Below are positions 9,630-17,350 of a stretch of DNA of 64,000 nt, piece after piece; positions within the stretch are counted from its first letter, which is position 1; each line of letters opens with the position of its first letter. The DNA is from Adhaeribacter terrigena (GTDB lineage: Bacteria; Bacteroidota; Bacteroidia; Cytophagales; Hymenobacteraceae), in the NCBI RefSeq assembly GCF_016623615.1, contig NZ_JAEHFX010000007.1, forward strand, positions 186,001 to 250,000, read 5' to 3'. The notes beneath the pieces are model-generated. The model saw only the letters and a list, made by a program, of their open reading frames with translations, did not search any database and was not told the DNA's origin. The position numbers were made by a program, and so were the translations under genes.

Positions 9630-10322
9630 CTATCGGCCCATAATCCGGTTAAGATGATCTACAGCAGATTCTGTCTGGCTATTTCTGAATCGCCCGCCAT
9701 ATAATTTAGAACCGCCGAATTTATAGATAACGCTTATGGAGTGTTGCTTATAGCTGGTAGCCCCGCCACTAAAGCTAAATTTACCCATTGACTCCAGGTT
9801 AACCCCTATTTTATTCGTAACCCACATATTGGCACCAAATCCTAAATGGTTGTACCAAATATCTTTTTTAAGGGAACTAAAGTCTTTTTTGGGTCCAAGG
9901 GAAGTGAAACCGTACCCGCCCCCTACATAAGGATCGAACCACTTTGTAGGGCCAAACAGGTAGTTCAGATCGAATTTAGCGGTAGCATCAACTGCATAGA
10001 AAAGCTGGGTTGTTTTGTTAACTTCCAGATTAACCTGCTTGCCGGCTTTATATTTGTTATAAGAACCATTTAACTGAACGCTTAAGCCCTTGTAAATGTG
10101 TTTTTCAACAAATAATTTAGAAGGTACAGGCATAATATTCCAGTTATTCCCTATCCGCAACGGTTCTCTTAATTCCGTTCCGGAATCGTCAACCCCGTTT
10201 ATTCCTAATCCGACGATCCAAAATCTTCTTACTTCATAGTTTACTTTCCCACGTTGAGCAAGTGCGTTACCCATACTGACAATGCATAGCAAAGCAGCAA
10301 CGGCAAGTTTTAAGTAGTTCAT
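9630..10322 (-). CDS. Outer-membrane beta-barrel protein, function unknown
   Basis: 230 residues with a signal peptide (MNYLKLAVAALLCIVSMGNA, cut near ALA-Q). The rest alternates polar and aromatic/hydrophobic residues (for example LSVQLNGSYNKYK, TAKFDLNYLF, WFDPYVGGGYGFTS, HLGFGANMWV, IGVNLESMGKFSFSG, QHSISVIYKFGG), as in 8-strand barrels of the OmpA/OprF-like fold. No ligand or enzyme motif is visible. A hairpin ATTATGGG/CCCATAAT overlaps the stop codon but has no T-tract. Confidence 0.75.
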   Translation of the reverse strand: MNYLKLAVAALLCIVSMGNALAQRGKVNYEVRRFWIVGLGINGVDDSGTELREPLRIGNNWNIMPVPSKLFVEKHIYKGLSVQLNGSYNKYKAGKQVNLEVNKTTQLFYAVDATAKFDLNYLFGPTKWFDPYVGGGYGFTSLGPKKDFSSLKKDIWYNHLGFGANMWVTNKIGVNLESMGKFSFSGGATSYKQHSISVIYKFGGSKLYGGRFRNSQTESAVDHLNRIMGR

Positions 10323-10388
10323 TTTTAATGAATTAAATTAGCAGAATATCAGACAATAAACAATAGGATGTTATGTTCTTTAAGTTTA

Positions 10389-10419
10389 CAAGAGTACATA
10401 TATTTTTTAAATTTACCAA
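10389..10419 (-). promoter_or_regulatory. Promoter of the barrel-protein gene
   Basis: On the minus strand TTG (complement of 10417-10419), 20 bases, then TACTCTTG (complement of 10389-10396). This fits the Bacteroidota form TTG-N19-20-TAnnTTTG with one mismatch, about 65 bases before the start codon. Confidence 0.55.
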
Positions 10420-10728
10420 CAAATAACACAACTTAATTAATCATCTCATTATCAGGAATATAAATCGATTTTTAGGATGTCTTTTCTACGCTTTAGCTTC
10501 TACATAAAATCACAATCTTTCCTAAGCCAGATTCTATATAAACCATAAATCAATATTTATTTAGTACAATTAATCCAATTCATTTTATTTCCAGTAATCT
10601 TCAGAAAGGATTGCATAAATAGCAGTTAGCATACTGGTGCTTTACGAAGATACAGGCTTAAATCTGCACCTGTATTTAAGATCTAACCTGGGGCCGGCTA
10701 GGTGAAAAGAGCGGCGTTATAAAGTAAA

Positions 10729-10756
10729 AAACGCTATGGTTCGAGGCTGAAAAAGT
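10729..10756 (+). repeat. Bipartite 28-bp motif, exact copy
   Basis: AAACGCTA, 13 bases, AAAAAGT. It lies just beyond the tmRNA terminator in the gap of nearly 500 bases before the barrel gene. The rest of that gap (10420-10728) is AT-rich with no ORF and only a short inverted repeat CTTAAAT/ATTTAAG near 10658-10680. Confidence 0.85.
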
Positions 10757-10764
10757 GCGGGCAT

Positions 10765-10805
10765 AAAAAAACCGCTACCAGATTTCTTGCAAAACCCGAT
10801 AGCGG
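10765..10805 (-). terminator. Terminator of the tmRNA gene
   Basis: On the minus strand CCGCTA (complement of 10800-10805) pairs with TAGCGG (complement of 10772-10777), with further partial pairing in the interior, followed by a run of seven T. It lies 10 bases beyond the mature tmRNA 3' end. Confidence 0.85.
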
Positions 10806-10814
10806 AAAAAAAAT

Positions 10815-11183
10815 TGGTGGAGATGCAGGGATTCGAACCCTGGTCCAGACAAGGAAACCCTCGTGCCTTCTACATGCTTAGTTTCCAGTTAATTTTCGAA
10901 TAAGCCCAGGCTGGATCAAACCTATGAACTTACCTTATCTGCTTTATTTCGCCCGAAAGCCGCAGTCTCCTTCAGACTAGTTCTACATTTCGATGCCCCT
11001 GATGCAAGCGCGGTAAAACGGCGCTCTTGCGGGACAATGGCTAATGCGTAATACCTAGATTAGGCAGCCATGGCGTAGTTATATTCGCCAGTTATTGTTC
11101 GAAAGGATTTTTAACAGGAGGTCCTATCAACTCCCGACATGCTTACACGGAATCTGCTCAAGCTGTCAATTCCGGTCATCCCC
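10815..11183 (-). ncRNA. ssrA: tmRNA (transfer-messenger RNA)
   Basis: A 369-base one-piece tmRNA that rescues stalled ribosomes with SmpB. The 5' end GGGGATG pairs with CATCTCC near the 3' end (one G-U), and CCA is encoded at 10815-10817. The T-arm shows GGTTCGAATCC next to the acceptor stem. The reading frame for the tag starts at the GGC resume codon (complement of 11087-11089) and ends at TAA (complement of 11060-11062), giving GEYNYAMAA, which fits the GE..YA.AA form of Bacteroidota tags. The pseudoknot-rich middle was not modelled. Confidence 0.97.
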
Positions 11184-11222
11184 ATAAATTAAAGAACGTT
11201 GCACCTTTTCAGCACAAGTCTG

Positions 11223-11257
11223 CAAAGATACTTTTTTCAATCAGAACTATAACGTTT
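11223..11257 (-). promoter_or_regulatory. ssrA promoter -7 element overlapped by a bipartite motif copy
   Basis: On the minus strand TATCTTTG (complement of 11223-11230) is an exact TAnnTTTG box about 40 bases before the mature tmRNA 5' end. A copy of the bipartite motif (core AAACGTTA, 13 bases, AAAAAGT; 11230-11257, minus strand) runs into the box and shares its first base. No TTG lies at the usual distance, so the motif occupies the place of the -33 region. Confidence 0.6.
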
Positions 11258-11407
11258 TTTTAGGGGTAAATAGTTTCAAGTTTTTCGTTTGCGTTTGAAG
11301 ATTAAAAGTCTCCCTTAGCCGGGGTTAGGGAAAGATTTTTACATTCTCCGATAATTTGATCCAATATGCGTGCCCCTCCCCCTACCCTTCCAAAGGGGAC
11401 AAAAAAT

Positions 11408-11614
11408 CTACTCACTCCTATATTCCAGAATATCGCCCGGCTGGCAATCTAATTCCTTGCAAATAGCTTCCAGCGTAGAAAACCGGATGGCTTTGGCTTT
11501 GCCGTTTTTCAGGATGGAAATATTGGCCATGGTGATACCCACTTTCTCCGCAATCTCCGTTACCGACATTTTTCGTTTGGCCAGCATGACGTCTAAATTA
11601 ATAATGATCGGCAT
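11408..11614 (-). CDS. Small XRE-family helix-turn-helix regulator
   Basis: 68 residues, almost entirely one Cro/CI-type HTH domain: LDVMLAKRKMSVTEIAEKVG, then ITMANISILKNGKAKAIRFS and TLEAICKELDCQPGDILEY, the ending typical of YozG-like regulators. It starts 2 bases after the stop of the DUF2975 gene, so the two form an operon. DUF2975/XRE pairs are widespread, and the HTH protein probably regulates its own operon. Target genes are unknown. Confidence 0.9.
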   Translation of the reverse strand: MPIIINLDVMLAKRKMSVTEIAEKVGITMANISILKNGKAKAIRFSTLEAICKELDCQPGDILEYRSE

Positions 11615-11616
11615 AT

Positions 11617-12213
11617 TCAGACGGTAAGTTGTTCTTCTTCGTAAAGGCGGTTGCCTTCTTTAAAAATTTCGGCTAAGATATAGGAAGCCAGCATGAGCAC
11701 CAGCGTACTAAAGCTGAAATCGAAACTGAAATGCCCTGTATTTCCGGCCGCAACAAAAGTAAAACTCGATACGATGAAAATCCAGAGTAAATAACCCGCA
11801 ATTTTCTGAAAGGATCTTACATTCTGCTCCCGGAAAGTTTGCACCAGTTTCACTGCTTTTATCACTTTTAGAAATTCCTGTACCACCAGGATCCATAAAA
11901 CCAGTTGCGCCAACATCTGAATATATATTATATAAACCGAAAAAGGCTGCAGCTGGCTCACCATAAAGGTGCGGGTATCATCCATTTCTGAGGCAGCCGT
12001 ATGAATAGGATTGCTTATACTAAGCTTTCCCAGAGGGCCGGAGAATTTCCAATCGTCATAACTTGCCGGATCTAACTGCCATTGAACAACATAATAGGTT
12101 AGTAATAAGATCAACCCAACCTGAAAGGCTTGCATAAGGCGACAGCAGACCATTGCCCAGAAAAGTAGTTTATTGCGTTCCATAATGTTTACGTATGTTT
12201 TTTTTACAAACAT
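11617..12213 (-). CDS. DUF2975 membrane protein
   Basis: 198 residues with four hydrophobic helices (about 17-45, 92-118, 138-158 and 163-185) and a polar loop after the first. This topology and the partner HTH gene match DUF2975 proteins (YoaS-like). The ATG at 12213 is followed by a run of eight A; an alternative start at 12183 (MERNKLLFWAMV) would put the first helix nearer the N-terminus. The family function is not known; the pairing suggests membrane-linked control of the small regulator. Confidence 0.85.
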   Translation of the reverse strand: MFVKKTYVNIMERNKLLFWAMVCCRLMQAFQVGLILLLTYYVVQWQLDPASYDDWKFSGPLGKLSISNPIHTAASEMDDTRTFMVSQLQPFSVYIIYIQMLAQLVLWILVVQEFLKVIKAVKLVQTFREQNVRSFQKIAGYLLWIFIVSSFTFVAAGNTGHFSFDFSFSTLVLMLASYILAEIFKEGNRLYEEEQLTV

Positions 12214-12287
12214 AAGAAACTAAATTGTAAAAACAATATTTATTTATCGTTTATCAATAATTATTTATCCCAAAGAGATAATAGTAT

Positions 12288-12315
12288 ACTTTTCAAGTAT
12301 AAATATATAGCGTTT
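12288..12315 (-). repeat. Bipartite 28-bp motif, near-exact copy
   Basis: On the minus strand AAACGCTA, 13 bases, GAAAAGT (one change in the A-run). It lies in the 190-base divergent gap between the DUF2975 gene and dnaX. Confidence 0.75.
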
Positions 12316-12370
12316 TCAATCTGAAATCTTCTTGCCAGGCGAACTGCTCCAAACTCTTAAAACAATCCAA

Positions 12371-12401
12371 TTGCCATTCTAAAGCTGAAGCCGTATCTTT
12401 G
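12371..12401 (+). promoter_or_regulatory. dnaX promoter
   Basis: TTG at 12371-12373, 20 bases, TATCTTTG at 12394-12401 is a full match to the Bacteroidota promoter form. The first ATG of dnaX is at 12404, two bases after the -7 box, so transcription should begin at or within the start codons. See the leaderless finding. Confidence 0.8.
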
Positions 12402-12403
12402 TA

Positions 12404-13564
12404 ATGATGGAAAATTTTGTTGTTTCGGCGCGGAAATACCGGCCAAGTACGTTCGATAGTGTAGTTGGGCAACGCCACATTACCACCACGTTAAAAAACG
12501 CGATCACCAATAACCACTTGGCACAGGCATTTTTATTCTGCGGACCAAGGGGTGTGGGTAAAACTACCTGCGCGCGAATTTTAGCCAAAACCATCAATTG
12601 TACGAACCTTACGCCCGAAACCGAAGCTTGTAACCAGTGCGAATCGTGCGTGAGTTTCAACAACAATGCCTCGTTCAATGTGCACGAACTCGATGCGGCT
12701 TCCAACAACTCGGTTGAAGATATTCGTAATCTCGTGGAACAGGTTCGGTACGCGCCGCAAACCGGAAAGTACAAAATCTACATCATCGATGAGGTGCACA
12801 TGCTTTCGAATTCGGCTTTCAACGCCTTCCTGAAAACGCTGGAAGAACCGCCGAGCTACGCCATTTTCATTCTGGCTACTACAGAACGCCACAAAATTAT
12901 CCCCACCATCCTATCGCGTTGCCAGATCTTCGATTTTAACCGGATCCGGATCGATGATATGGTGAAGCATTTGCAGGGAATTGCGGGTAAAGAAAACATT
13001 CAGGCCGAACCCGATGCGCTGCATTTGGTAGCCCAGAAAGCCGACGGTGCACTACGCGATGCGTTGAGTATTTTTGACCAGCTCGTTACGTTTTCCGGCA
13101 GCAATATCACCTATAAATCGGCGGTAGATAACCTGCACATTTTAGATTACGATTATTACTTCAAACTCACCGATTATTTACTGACCGAAAACCTTTCGGG
13201 CGCTTTGCTTCTGTTCGATGAAGTGCTGAAAAAAGGCTTCGATTCACATAATTTCGTGATCGGCATTGGCGAGCATTTCCGCGGATTACTGGTTTGCAAG
13301 GATAACGCCACGGTACAATTGCTCGAGGTTTCGGATAATATAAAAGCCAAATACGCTGAACAAGCCAATAAAGCGCCGCTGTCGTTCTTGCTTTCCGGCC
13401 TCAACATTGTTGCCACCTGCGATCAGCATTTTAAAGCCAGTAAAAACCAGCGCCTGCACGTAGAACTGGCGCTTATGAAACTGGCTTATCTGAACGCGGC
13501 AGTTCAATTTGCAGCTTCCGGAGTGGCGGAGGGCGCCGCAAAAAAGCTGATGCCGGTAGCGTAA
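12404..13564 (+). CDS. dnaX: DNA polymerase III gamma/tau subunit: zero-frame product (gamma form)
   Basis: 386 residues read in the zero frame. The clamp-loader ATPase has Walker A FCGPRGVGKTT, a zinc module with four Cys (CTNLTPETEACNQCESC), the IIDEVHMLS box, LKTLEEPP and the SRC motif in ILSRCQIFDF. The frame ends soon after a slippery A-AAA-AAG (13540-13546), so this product is gamma-like; a -1 shift continues to 14283 and gives tau of 626 residues. Two ATGs stand at 12404 and 12407; homologues usually start MENFVVSARKYRP, fitting the second. It loads the sliding clamp at the replication fork. Confidence 0.96.
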   Translation: MMENFVVSARKYRPSTFDSVVGQRHITTTLKNAITNNHLAQAFLFCGPRGVGKTTCARILAKTINCTNLTPETEACNQCESCVSFNNNASFNVHELDAASNNSVEDIRNLVEQVRYAPQTGKYKIYIIDEVHMLSNSAFNAFLKTLEEPPSYAIFILATTERHKIIPTILSRCQIFDFNRIRIDDMVKHLQGIAGKENIQAEPDALHLVAQKADGALRDALSIFDQLVTFSGSNITYKSAVDNLHILDYDYYFKLTDYLLTENLSGALLLFDEVLKKGFDSHNFVIGIGEHFRGLLVCKDNATVQLLEVSDNIKAKYAEQANKAPLSFLLSGLNIVATCDQHFKASKNQRLHVELALMKLAYLNAAVQFAASGVAEGAAKKLMPVA

Positions 13565-13575
13565 AACCTGCCGGC
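13528..13575 (+). promoter_or_regulatory. Programmed -1 ribosomal frameshift signal in dnaX
   Basis: The heptamer A-AAA-AAG (13540-13546) is in the correct phase (zero-frame codons GCA AAA AAG). Five bases downstream GCCGGTAG (13552-13559) and CTGCCGGC (13568-13575) form an 8-bp stem (one G-U) with an 8-base loop that contains part of the zero-frame stop. A GGAGGG run lies at 13528-13533. This is the same three-part layout as in E. coli dnaX. The -1 frame is open from 13546 to 14283. Confidence 0.88.
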
Positions 13576-14283
13576 TCCCCTGCGCACCACGTAACTTCTT
13601 CGGCTACAGCTTTAGAACCCGGCGGCGATAAATTGCCGCCCGCGCCTTACGTGCCCAAAGGTTCTACAGAAGATCCTTCAGCTGTTGCCAGCACTTTTTC
13701 GGACCAAAACCCTGGCGTTTCAGCTCCGGGCGTGGTTACTGTTTCCGAACCTGTTGCTTCAGAAACTACTTTTGTAAAGCCTGCCATTCATGCGCCTAAA
13801 AAAGCGATCGGTAAGTTCAGCTTAAGCAGCCTGAAAGAAAAGATCAGTACCGGCAACTTCCAGGAAGAAACTACCGAAGTAGCCGAAGCCGAACTGGACA
13901 TGCGTCCGGGCCAGCAAAAGCCGATCGAGATGGAAACCTTACGCGCCGCCTGGTTTGCTTTTGCACAGCGTAAAAATCAGGAAGGCCGGGTTTCGGAATA
14001 CATGATCCTGAACCGCAATTTTGAGCTGCAAAACGGTACCGAAATCCACTTAAAAGTAGATAACCCGGTGCAGGTAGAGCAGTTCAACGACGTAAAAGCC
14101 GAACTTCTGGGTGAACTTCGCCGGAAAGTGCAGAACAATAAATTAAACGTGCTCGTGGAATTTGTGGAAGTGGTTGGCGCCAAACGGCTCTACACTTCTA
14201 TCGATAAATACAATTTCCTGTCCGAGCAATACCCGATTCTAACGGAACTAAAGCAACGTTTAGGCCTGGATACTGACTTTTGA
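13546..14283 (+). CDS. dnaX: dnaX tau-specific extension, reached by -1 frameshift
   Basis: A 245-residue reading frame entered by slipping back one base at 13540-13546. The first part (to about residue 120) is Pro/Ala/Thr-rich and looks unstructured. The C-terminal part (RAAWFAFAQRKNQEGRVSEY, then NRNFELQNGTEIHLKVDN, then PILTELKQRLGLDTDF) resembles the compact C-terminal domain of Bacteroidota tau proteins. In other bacteria this region holds the polymerase (and often helicase) contacts. Without frameshifting it would have no start signal of its own; a TTG at 13633 is in frame but lacks support. Confidence 0.85.
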   Translation, partial: ADAGSVKPAGSPAHHVTSSATALEPGGDKLPPAPYVPKGSTEDPSAVASTFSDQNPGVSAPGVVTVSEPVASETTFVKPAIHAPKKAIGKFSLSSLKEKISTGNFQEETTEVAEAELDMRPGQQKPIEMETLRAAWFAFAQRKNQEGRVSEYMILNRNFELQNGTEIHLKVDNPVQVEQFNDVKAELLGELRRKVQNNKLNVLVEFVEVVGAKRLYTSIDKYNFLSEQYPILTELKQRLGLDTDF

Positions 14284-14323
14284 TCGCGGATGAAGCGGGT
14301 TATTTGATCACGCGGAAAGATAT

Positions 14324-14350
14324 GGGCAGCCTTATTGGGTTGCCCTTTTT
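14324..14350 (+). terminator. Terminator of dnaX
   Basis: GGGCAGCC (14324-14331) pairs with GGTTGCCC (14338-14345) in an 8-bp stem including one G-U, with a 6-base loop and a T5 tail. It lies 40 bases after the tau stop codon. Confidence 0.85.
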
Positions 14351-14404
14351 CGTTTTTACTATTTTACCTTATCGCACCGATGACTAAAGCAGACGAAAAT
14401 GAAG

Positions 14405-14830
14405 TCTGAACACGATTTTTAGGATTTATGGGATGGACAGGATTATTTGTCTGAATTAGGATTTATAGGATTCAGAAATTTAAGGATTATCAATTTCACA
14501 TGTATATCGCCAGCGCAGCGCCCTTGAAAATCACGCTATCTGAGAGAGTAAACTAAAAAGAAGCCAGCTACGAAGGGAACTGATACCAGTTTCTGTGAGA
14601 GCGGCCTCCAAGACTTCCGGTGCCACAGGCAGCCCGCAAGGGCAGGAAGGGTTGCAGCCGCGACCGCAGAAACGAAGCCACCCGGCTCGAGGGAGAAAGT
14701 TTAATTAATAATTAAAAATTAATAATTAAGAATTGAAGCCTTCTATGAAAACAGTATCGTTTTAATCATCAAAAGTCAAAAACAACTATCTCATTACCTT
14801 AAGTAGATCTCTACTATCGTCGAGATGACC
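14405..14830 (+). repeat. Intergenic composite repeat cluster 1
   Basis: No gene lies here. Modules in order: R1, starting TCTGAACACGATTTTTAGG (14405 to about 14475); structured element copy 1 (14515-14700); a simple TTAATTAATAATTA tract; R3, a degenerate copy of the bipartite motif (14749-14776) followed by an AGATCTCT...GTCGAGATGAC stretch to about 14829. The same order recurs in the clusters at 28865, 51176 (reversed) and 53853. Confidence 0.8.
14515..14700 (+). repeat. Structured dispersed element, copy 1
   Basis: Begins TATCGCCAGCGCAG and ends GAGGGAGAAAGT. The core folds as an outer stem GTTTCTGTG/CGCAGAAAC with GCGGC/GCCGC, an inner stem CAAGACTTCC/GGAAGGGTTG (8 of 10 pairs), and two hairpins TGCC-aca-GGCA and CCC-gcaa-GGG. 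A further AGCC/GGCT hairpin lies near the 3' end. Four more copies with compensatory changes occur in the window. Confidence 0.85.
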
Positions 14831-14855
14831 GAAAAAGTCAAGATAACCGAAAGAG

Positions 14856-14883
14856 AAACGCTATACATTCAAACCAAAAAACT
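14856..14883 (+). repeat. Bipartite 28-bp motif, exact copy
   Basis: AAACGCTA, 13 bases, AAAAACT, at the downstream edge of repeat cluster 1 and about 115 bases before the queD promoter box. Confidence 0.85.
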
Positions 14884-14997
14884 CCGCGAAATCCCAAAAT
14901 CCCATTAAATCCACGATCAAAACCAAGGTAAATCAACAAGCAAACCGACAAATCAGAAACAAACCCTTACAAATCACAAATTTCCAAAACTACCTTG

Positions 14998-15005
14998 TAT
15001 CTTTG
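14998..15005 (+). promoter_or_regulatory. Candidate promoter of queD-folE
   Basis: TATCTTTG is an exact TAnnTTTG box 46 bases before the chosen ATG at 15052. Because it lies within the longest open frame, it argues for the internal start. No TTG is seen 19-20 bases upstream. Confidence 0.6.
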
Positions 15006-15051
15006 TCGTTCGGCTCCGCGTGAACCCGGGCGAAGTATTGGATTAAAAAAC

Positions 15052-15462
15052 ATGAAAATAACCGTTTGCCGTAAAGAACATTTTAATGCTGCCCACCGGC
15101 TGCATAACCCGGCCTGGACCGAAGCGCAGAATGACGAATTTTTCGGGCTTTGCAATAATCCTAATTTCCACGGGCATAATTACGAGCTGATCGTGAAACT
15201 GACCGGCGAGGTGAACGAAGAAACCGGCTACGTCTACGATCTCAAAAAACTCAGCAACCTGGTTTCTGAAGAGATCATTGCGCGCTTCGACCATAAAAAC
15301 CTGAACCTCGATACCGAAGAATTTCGCACCCTCAACCCTACTGCCGAAAATATTGCCGTTGTAATCTGGAATTTGCTGCGCCCGAAAATTGAGGCCGAAC
15401 TGGCACTTTCCGTTACCTTATTTGAAACCGAACGAAACTTTGTTGAATACCATGGAGAATAG
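15052..15462 (+). CDS. queD: 6-carboxytetrahydropterin synthase (QueD/PTPS family)
   Basis: 136 residues from ATG 15052. Metal and active-site motifs are intact: HFNAAHRL, the Cys and HGH of LCNNPNFHGHNYEL, VYDLKKL, FDHKNLN and PTAENIAVVIW. The family turns 7,8-dihydroneopterin triphosphate into 6-carboxytetrahydropterin for preQ0/queuosine synthesis or, in some members, makes 6-pyruvoyl tetrahydropterin. The next gene, folE, makes the substrate and overlaps this stop by 11 bases, which supports pathway and translational coupling. A longer in-frame start at 14995 would include the promoter box and is rejected. Confidence 0.9.
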   Translation: MKITVCRKEHFNAAHRLHNPAWTEAQNDEFFGLCNNPNFHGHNYELIVKLTGEVNEETGYVYDLKKLSNLVSEEIIARFDHKNLNLDTEEFRTLNPTAENIAVVIWNLLRPKIEAELALSVTLFETERNFVEYHGE

Positions 15463-16111
15463 GGAACTTCACGCCGACGAAACCGGCCACGATCATTTGA
15501 GCGCTTCCCAGCAGACCCCGCTCCGCCCCGATGCTTTTGAACTTTCCGACGACGATAAGATCCAGATCATTGAAGGCCATTTTGCCGAAATTATGCACAC
15601 CCTGGGCCTGGACCTGACCGACGACAGCCTGAAAGGAACGCCGCACCGGGTGGCTAAAATGTACGTGAAAGAGGTTTTTTCCGGCCTCAATCCGAAAAAC
15701 CGCCCGCACGCCCGATCATTCAGCAACCATTATAATTATAACCAGATGCTGGTGGAACGCAACATTACGCTTTTCTCCTATTGCGAGCATCATTTTGTGC
15801 CCATCGTAGGCAAAGCGCACGTAGCTTATATTCCGAACGAACACGTAGTGGGTTTATCGAAACTGAACCGCATTGTGCAATATTACGCCAAACGCCCGCA
15901 GGTGCAGGAACGCTTAACCATCCAGATCGCCCACGAACTGAAAAAAGCGCTGCGCACCGATAACGTAGCGGTTTTAATTGAAGCCGACCATTTGTGCGTA
16001 ATGAGCCGGGGCGTGAACGATATCAGCAGCAACACCATAACCTCCGAATACAGCGGTCTTTTTCAGGAAGCCCAGTACCGCAACGAATTTCTGCATTACC
16101 TCGGAAAGTAG
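15452..16111 (+). CDS. folE: GTP cyclohydrolase I
   Basis: 219 residues. The start ATG 15452 overlaps the queD stop. An acidic N-terminal tail of about 45 residues precedes the catalytic domain: GTPHRVAKMYVKEVFSGL, zinc-site segments YCEHHFVP and ADHLCVMSRGV, and the GLSKLNRIVQYYAKRPQVQE core. It makes 7,8-dihydroneopterin triphosphate from GTP, the shared precursor of folate and of the QueD product. Length is normal for type I enzymes. Confidence 0.96.
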   Translation: MENRELHADETGHDHLSASQQTPLRPDAFELSDDDKIQIIEGHFAEIMHTLGLDLTDDSLKGTPHRVAKMYVKEVFSGLNPKNRPHARSFSNHYNYNQMLVERNITLFSYCEHHFVPIVGKAHVAYIPNEHVVGLSKLNRIVQYYAKRPQVQERLTIQIAHELKKALRTDNVAVLIEADHLCVMSRGVNDISSNTITSEYSGLFQEAQYRNEFLHYLGK

Positions 16112-16217
16112 TAAACTTTAGAACTTTAAATGACCATGATGGTTATAATGCGTATACTTTAATTTTCCAGTGAATCGTTTAAACCGTTATAGCCCACTTC
16201 GCACACAGGCAAAGCAA

Positions 16218-17135
16218 ATGGCAGGAAAAATTTTAATTACCGGCGGCACCGGTTTAGTTGGCACCAGGCTTACCGAAATGCTGATCGATTCGGGTTACGA
16301 AGTAGCACACCTGAGCCGGAAACCGAACAATTATTCCCGTTACAAGGCCTTCCGCTGGGATCTGAAACAAAACTACATCGACGACCACGCCATTAACTGG
16401 GCCGACTACATCATTAACCTGGCCGGGGCCAGCGTAGGCGACGAAAAATGGACCGAGGAACGCAAAAAAGAGATCCTGAACAGCCGCGTGCAAGGCACCA
16501 ACCTGCTTTACAACTGCCTGAAAACCACCCCTAACCACGTAAAAGGTTTTCTTTCGGCTTCGGCCATTGGTATTTATGGCAATACCGGTGAGCAACTCAT
16601 AACCGAAGAGAGCAGCTATGCTTCTGAAGAATTTCTGGCGGAAGTTGCCAGGTACTGGGAAAAAGCGGCCTGGCAAATGCACGAGATCGGAATCCGGACG
16701 GTAATTTTCCGTATCGGACTGGTGCTTTCCAATTTAGGCGGCGCATTGCCCCAAATGGCTAAACCGGTTAAAATGATGGCCGGCGCCCCCTTAGGATCGG
16801 GCAAGCAATACATGAGCTGGATCCACATCGATGACCTTTGCCGGTTGTTCATTAAAGCCATTGAAGAACAGCAATTTAGCGGAGTTTACAATGCTGTAGC
16901 GCCGCACCCGGTTACGAACCAGGAATTCACCAAAGCCCTGGCCGAAGTCATGCACCGGCCGCTGATCGTGCCTAAAATTCCGGCTTTTGGCCTTAAACTG
17001 GTGCTTGGCGAAATGAGCGAAGTGGTTTTAGGGGGTTCACGGGTCAGTTCAGCTAAAGTACAGAACACCGGTTTTACTTTCGAATACAACTCGGTAGAAG
17101 AAGCGCTCGAATCTTTTTATCACCAGGAAGCTTAG
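16218..17135 (+). CDS. TIGR01777-family NAD(P)-dependent epimerase (YfcH/SDR39U1-like)
   Basis: 305 residues from ATG 16218 (MAGKILITGGTGLVGTRLTE). The Rossmann glycine motif GGTGLVG is at the N-terminus. Family marks follow: WADYIINLAGASVGDEKWTE, SRVQGTNLLYN, SASAIGIYGNTGE, RIGLVLSNLGGALPQMAKP, YMSWIHIDDL and VYNAVAPHPVTNQEF. The substrate is unknown for the family. An upstream GTG at 16170 is in frame but would add an atypical tail. Confidence 0.92.
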   Translation: MAGKILITGGTGLVGTRLTEMLIDSGYEVAHLSRKPNNYSRYKAFRWDLKQNYIDDHAINWADYIINLAGASVGDEKWTEERKKEILNSRVQGTNLLYNCLKTTPNHVKGFLSASAIGIYGNTGEQLITEESSYASEEFLAEVARYWEKAAWQMHEIGIRTVIFRIGLVLSNLGGALPQMAKPVKMMAGAPLGSGKQYMSWIHIDDLCRLFIKAIEEQQFSGVYNAVAPHPVTNQEFTKALAEVMHRPLIVPKIPAFGLKLVLGEMSEVVLGGSRVSSAKVQNTGFTFEYNSVEEALESFYHQEA

Positions 17136-17147
17136 TTTCATTTCAAA

Positions 17148-17279
17148 AAACGGTATTGTTTACAGGCTTGAAACTGTGGCCTGCTGCTTTCGGGTAAAAA
17201 AAACGGTAGGGTTTAAAGCCTAAAAAGTGCTGTTCCGGAAAAATCTTTTAAAAACGGTATCTATTTCAGCTCAAAAAGT
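17148..17279 (+). repeat. Three bipartite 28-bp motif copies in tandem
   Basis: Copies at 17148-17175 (A-run degraded to TGAAACT), 17201-17228 and 17252-17279 (both exact), all on the plus strand at about 50-bp pitch. They fill most of the 258-base gap between the epimerase gene and arsR. The first starts 13 bases after the stop codon. Confidence 0.85.
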
Positions 17280-17350
17280 CTGTTATACAACTGTCACTAC
17301 AAGCCTTAAAAGCCTTTTTTGAAAAATATTTCAGAAAAGGCTTTCCTTTT

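Noticed and set aside
9605-9644. ATTATGGG/CCCATAAT hairpin as terminator of the barrel gene
   Set aside because: It overlaps the stop codon, has a 24-base loop and is not followed by a T-run on the minus strand.
14515-14700. Structured element as an integron attC site or CRISPR-like unit
   Set aside because: Copies are far apart, lack attC core sites and integron gene cassettes, and have no spacer periodicity.
14995-15051. Extended N-terminus for queD
   Set aside because: The extra codons contain the TATCTTTG promoter box, and homologues begin at the MKITV-type start (15052).
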